DNA of 55,232 nucleotides from an uncultured Clostridium sp. GTDB taxonomy: Bacteria > Bacillota > Clostridia > TANB77 > CAG-508. The position numbers were made by a program, and so were the translations under genes. The notes under the pieces were generated by a model. The model made no database searches, was not told where the DNA came from, and worked only from the letters and a program-made list of their open reading frames with translations. Every line of letters begins with the position of its first letter. Position 1 is the first letter of the stretch. This document shows positions 52,820-55,232 of the stretch, piece after piece. The stretch spans positions 1-55,232 of the forward strand of contig CANEHB010000010.1 of assembly GCA_947427205.1 (NCBI GenBank), in the 5' to 3' direction.

Positions 52820-53049
52820 ATATATAACATTTTTCATAATCTTACAATACTAAAATAAGTTTTTTATATAAAGTTAGAAGGAAAATTTGATAAATTTTTC
52901 GATAATGCTACGATTTATTTTACATAACAAGCAGAGAATTATAATATTATATAATTAATAAAAAAGTGTCTTAAATATAATTCTCATTGCAAATAAACAT
53001 ATTATTATATAATTACCTTATAAATAAAATCTGTATAATAAATTGAAGT

Positions 53050-53103
53050 GCCCCATTTAGACTTTAACACAATAGTCTTTTTATTGTGTTTGCTAAACAG
53101 GGC
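53050..53103. other. Two-part hairpin in the 52.8-53.1 kb gap
   Basis: An inner 9-bp stem AACACAATA/TATTGTGTT (53066-53074 with 53082-53090) is enclosed by GCCC...TTTAG paired with CTAAA...GGGC. It lies 40 bp after the stop of the leftward secreted-protein gene. There is no T-run on the minus strand, so it may be a stabilising 3' structure and not a simple terminator. The rest of the gap (52820-53049) is AT-rich with nothing recognisable. Confidence 0.5.
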
Positions 53104-53143
53104 TTTTCATAAATGGTTCTCTATGTTACTATGACTCTTTTAT

Positions 53144-55156
53144 TTAATCTTCTTTATTGTTATTTTCATCTTTATTAGGAAGCATTATCTCTTCTTTTTT
53201 TTCTTCTTTAGAACTATTTTTTACACTATCAATTATATTAATAAATTTTATAGCCTCTCTCTCTTCACTTGATGAAAAACTATTATAATTATTTGATAAT
53301 TCTTCCATTTTTTCTATTCTTGTTACAGTATCTTTTAAATCTCCATTTACAAAATTGTGTATCTTTTTTATACCTTCATTATTAAACTTTTTAATACCAT
53401 CTACTAAAGTATTACTTCCTTCTAATAATGTATTTGTTCCGTTTGATAATTCACTTGTTCCATTTTTTAATGCTACTGAACCATCTGATAATTTTCTAGC
53501 CCCTTCATCTAATGTTGCTGCTCCAATTGCCAAATCTGAAGCTCCATTTGCTATTGTGTTTGCTGCTTGAGTTAATTGATTATTAGCCTGAGTTAATCCA
53601 TTTGTTGATGTCTCTAAAGTATTTAATCCTGCTTTCACTTGATTTGCTCCTGATGATAATTGTCCTATAGCAATAGCTGCTTGTGATGTTCCTGCATATA
53701 AAGCTTCTGCACCTTGAGCTAATCCTACTGAACTTGTTGCTAAATAGTTTATTGTTCCTTTTAAACTTACTATGCTATTTGTATCTATTCCATTATTAGT
53801 ATCTACAGTATATGTTACAGGTGTACTTAAACTTGCAATCACACTTGATAAACTATTATTATTTGCTTGTAATGAAGCTATAGCATTTGCGTTTGAAGCT
53901 ATTTGAGCACCTAAACTAGCTTTTATGCCCTCATCCTCTGAAGTATCTATTGCTATTTGTAAACTTGTATTTGTAGCACTTAAAGTATTTATTACAGCTT
54001 CGTTATTTGCTATTACACTTTGTATTTCTGGTATTTTTTCACTATTATTTGGCACACTTACAGTTCTTGATGTAGTAAACATTCCTCCTATCATAGCATC
54101 AAGTGTACTATCTACAGAAATTAATCCTGTTGATAATGCTGATAATCCATCACTAACCCCTTTTGCTCCATCTACTAATGCTGTCGAGCTTTGATTTAAA
54201 GAAGTTAAACCATTATTAATCCCATCATAACTTGAATTTAATGTGCTAACTCCTGTCTGCACTTGACTCATAGCACTATTAAATTCTTTAGATTTGCTTG
54301 TATATTCTGCTGTTCCTGTTTTTAATGAATTTGCTCCATTAGTAATTTTTGAAGTTCCCCCTTTTAATGTATCAATTCCATTATTTAATTCATTTGCACC
54401 ACTATTTAAACTTTGAGCTCCATTGTTTAAAGTATAAACACCATCATTTAATTTTACTGCTCCATCTTCAATCTGTTTGCTTGCACTTTGTAATTCATTT
54501 ACTTGATTAAAAAGCTCATCTGTTTTATCTAGTATTTTATCTAAATCGCCTTCTTCAAAAAGTTTAGGACTGCAAAAACTCATAATATTCCCCAATTTAA
54601 AATCTTTACTATCCATGGTTATTTCTATACTATTAGGTATTTCTATATCTTCTTTAGAAATATTTAAGTTCTCCTCCATACCTGGCATAGCAAATCCTAT
54701 TACTATTGTTTTACTACCATCATTTATAACTTTTCCATTTGAAATTTGAATATTTTTATTATTTTCATTATCAATTATTGCTCCAGAAACTACAAAAAAT
54801 GGAGTATATAAGTTTTCTTTTTTTCCATTTATATCAACTGGATTTAACTCTTTATTTATATATTCTAATACAATTTTTACCTTTCCAGTCTTTCCTGCTA
54901 AATCTTTAGCCTCAATAATCTTCCCATCTAATTCATATGTTATTTTACAATCAACTGGTAATTCTTTATCTATTTCATTTTGAATTATCTCATCTGATTC
55001 TGAATAAGTACTTACAATTGATTTATATTTTTCACCACTTGAATTTAGTTTTGAATAAATAGTTTCTTCATTAGCAAAAGCAAATATAGGCATTGTATAT
55101 CCTAACATTGTAACTAATACTGTACCTGAAATAACTTTCTTTTTAAAATTCTTCAT
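53144..55156 (-). CDS. Secreted xLxxG heptad-repeat protein (YhgE/Pip-like)
   Basis: The 670-residue protein begins with a signal peptide (about 1-28, ending around FAFANEE). A globular N-terminal part follows (about 40-205). Two long blocks then carry repeats of the type xLNNGAxx / xLSxGxx spaced 7 residues (about 225-350 and 475-610), the repeat known from YhgE/Pip-type membrane proteins and predicted to form long helical rods. A segment near 370-460 interrupts the blocks. Unlike YhgE proteins, no C-terminal transmembrane helices follow; the tail is charged (KKEEIMLPNKDENNN). It might partner a membrane protein encoded elsewhere. GGAGG precedes the ATG. Confidence 0.8.
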   Translation of the reverse strand: MKNFKKKVISGTVLVTMLGYTMPIFAFANEETIYSKLNSSGEKYKSIVSTYSESDEIIQNEIDKELPVDCKITYELDGKIIEAKDLAGKTGKVKIVLEYINKELNPVDINGKKENLYTPFFVVSGAIIDNENNKNIQISNGKVINDGSKTIVIGFAMPGMEENLNISKEDIEIPNSIEITMDSKDFKLGNIMSFCSPKLFEEGDLDKILDKTDELFNQVNELQSASKQIEDGAVKLNDGVYTLNNGAQSLNSGANELNNGIDTLKGGTSKITNGANSLKTGTAEYTSKSKEFNSAMSQVQTGVSTLNSSYDGINNGLTSLNQSSTALVDGAKGVSDGLSALSTGLISVDSTLDAMIGGMFTTSRTVSVPNNSEKIPEIQSVIANNEAVINTLSATNTSLQIAIDTSEDEGIKASLGAQIASNANAIASLQANNNSLSSVIASLSTPVTYTVDTNNGIDTNSIVSLKGTINYLATSSVGLAQGAEALYAGTSQAAIAIGQLSSGANQVKAGLNTLETSTNGLTQANNQLTQAANTIANGASDLAIGAATLDEGARKLSDGSVALKNGTSELSNGTNTLLEGSNTLVDGIKKFNNEGIKKIHNFVNGDLKDTVTRIEKMEELSNNYNSFSSSEEREAIKFINIIDSVKNSSKEEKKEEIMLPNKDENNNKED

Positions 55157-55232
55157 AAATTTCCTCCTAATACATTTTTGGTAGTGTAAACTAATTTTAT
55201 ATCTTATTTAGCTACACTCTTGTATTTTCAAG

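Overview
The window is very AT-rich, and its genes use strong Shine-Dalgarno sites, intrinsic terminators, a T-box, a glmS ribozyme and a ribosomal-protein leader. A spoVAC-spoVAD-spoVAE cluster points to an endospore-forming low-GC Firmicute, and the gene set fits an uncultured, probably gut-associated, member of the Clostridia. TGA is a normal stop codon here (for example at the end of the pilM-pilN fusion). I assign no species.

Layout. 1-1.3 kb: the 3' part of an acidic protein gene with 57-bp tandem repeats. 1.6-7.1 kb: clpB, two membrane-protein genes and a PdaA-like deacetylase, all leftward. 7.3-13.8 kb: a pseudouridine synthase, a CYTH-like protein, a methyltransferase, ispH, uvrC and hpt, interrupted by two tiny rightward genes, one of them a Cys-rich peptide gene with an in-frame TGA. 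14-16.2 kb: glmS ribozyme and glmS. 16.3-20.7 kb: a PAS protein, a DUF2508 protein, engB, serS, two DUF1653 proteins and a dCTP deaminase-DUF1653 fusion, the last four behind a T-box. 20.8-30.3 kb: small unknown genes, a DUF951 protein, gltX, a HAD phosphatase, an XRE regulator with a membrane partner, RNase J and a ROK kinase. 30.3-35.9 kb: a type IV pilus-like assembly operon led by a pilM-pilN fusion. 36-40.1 kb: class III fbp and the spoVA genes. 40.2-48.5 kb: a secreted protein, a YgjP-like metallopeptidase, leuS, the infC-rpmI-rplT operon with its leader, two unknown proteins and HU. 48.6-55.2 kb: a SpoVB/MurJ-like flippase, an orphan VirD4-like ATPase and a secreted xLxxG-repeat protein.

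How it works together. Most genes are housekeeping (translation, repair, isoprenoid and amino-sugar synthesis, gluconeogenesis). Spore functions are spoVA and possibly pdaA and the flippase. RNA-level control is prominent: T-box, glmS ribozyme, L20-type leader with an AUU start in infC, and attenuator-like hairpins.

Most unusual points: (1) a structured repeat of about 180 nt in three copies, each on the same strand as, and immediately after, the terminator of an unrelated gene, with a compensatory base-pair change; (2) a probable serine T-box over a dcd-DUF1653 fusion, two more DUF1653 genes and serS; (3) the Cys-rich peptide gene with an in-frame TGA; (4) a pilM-pilN fusion operon with a 54-residue pilin-like protein; (5) an orphan VirD4-like ATPase; (6) an apparent AUA start in spoVAD; (7) several solitary, compositionally distinct one-gene units with near-consensus promoters.
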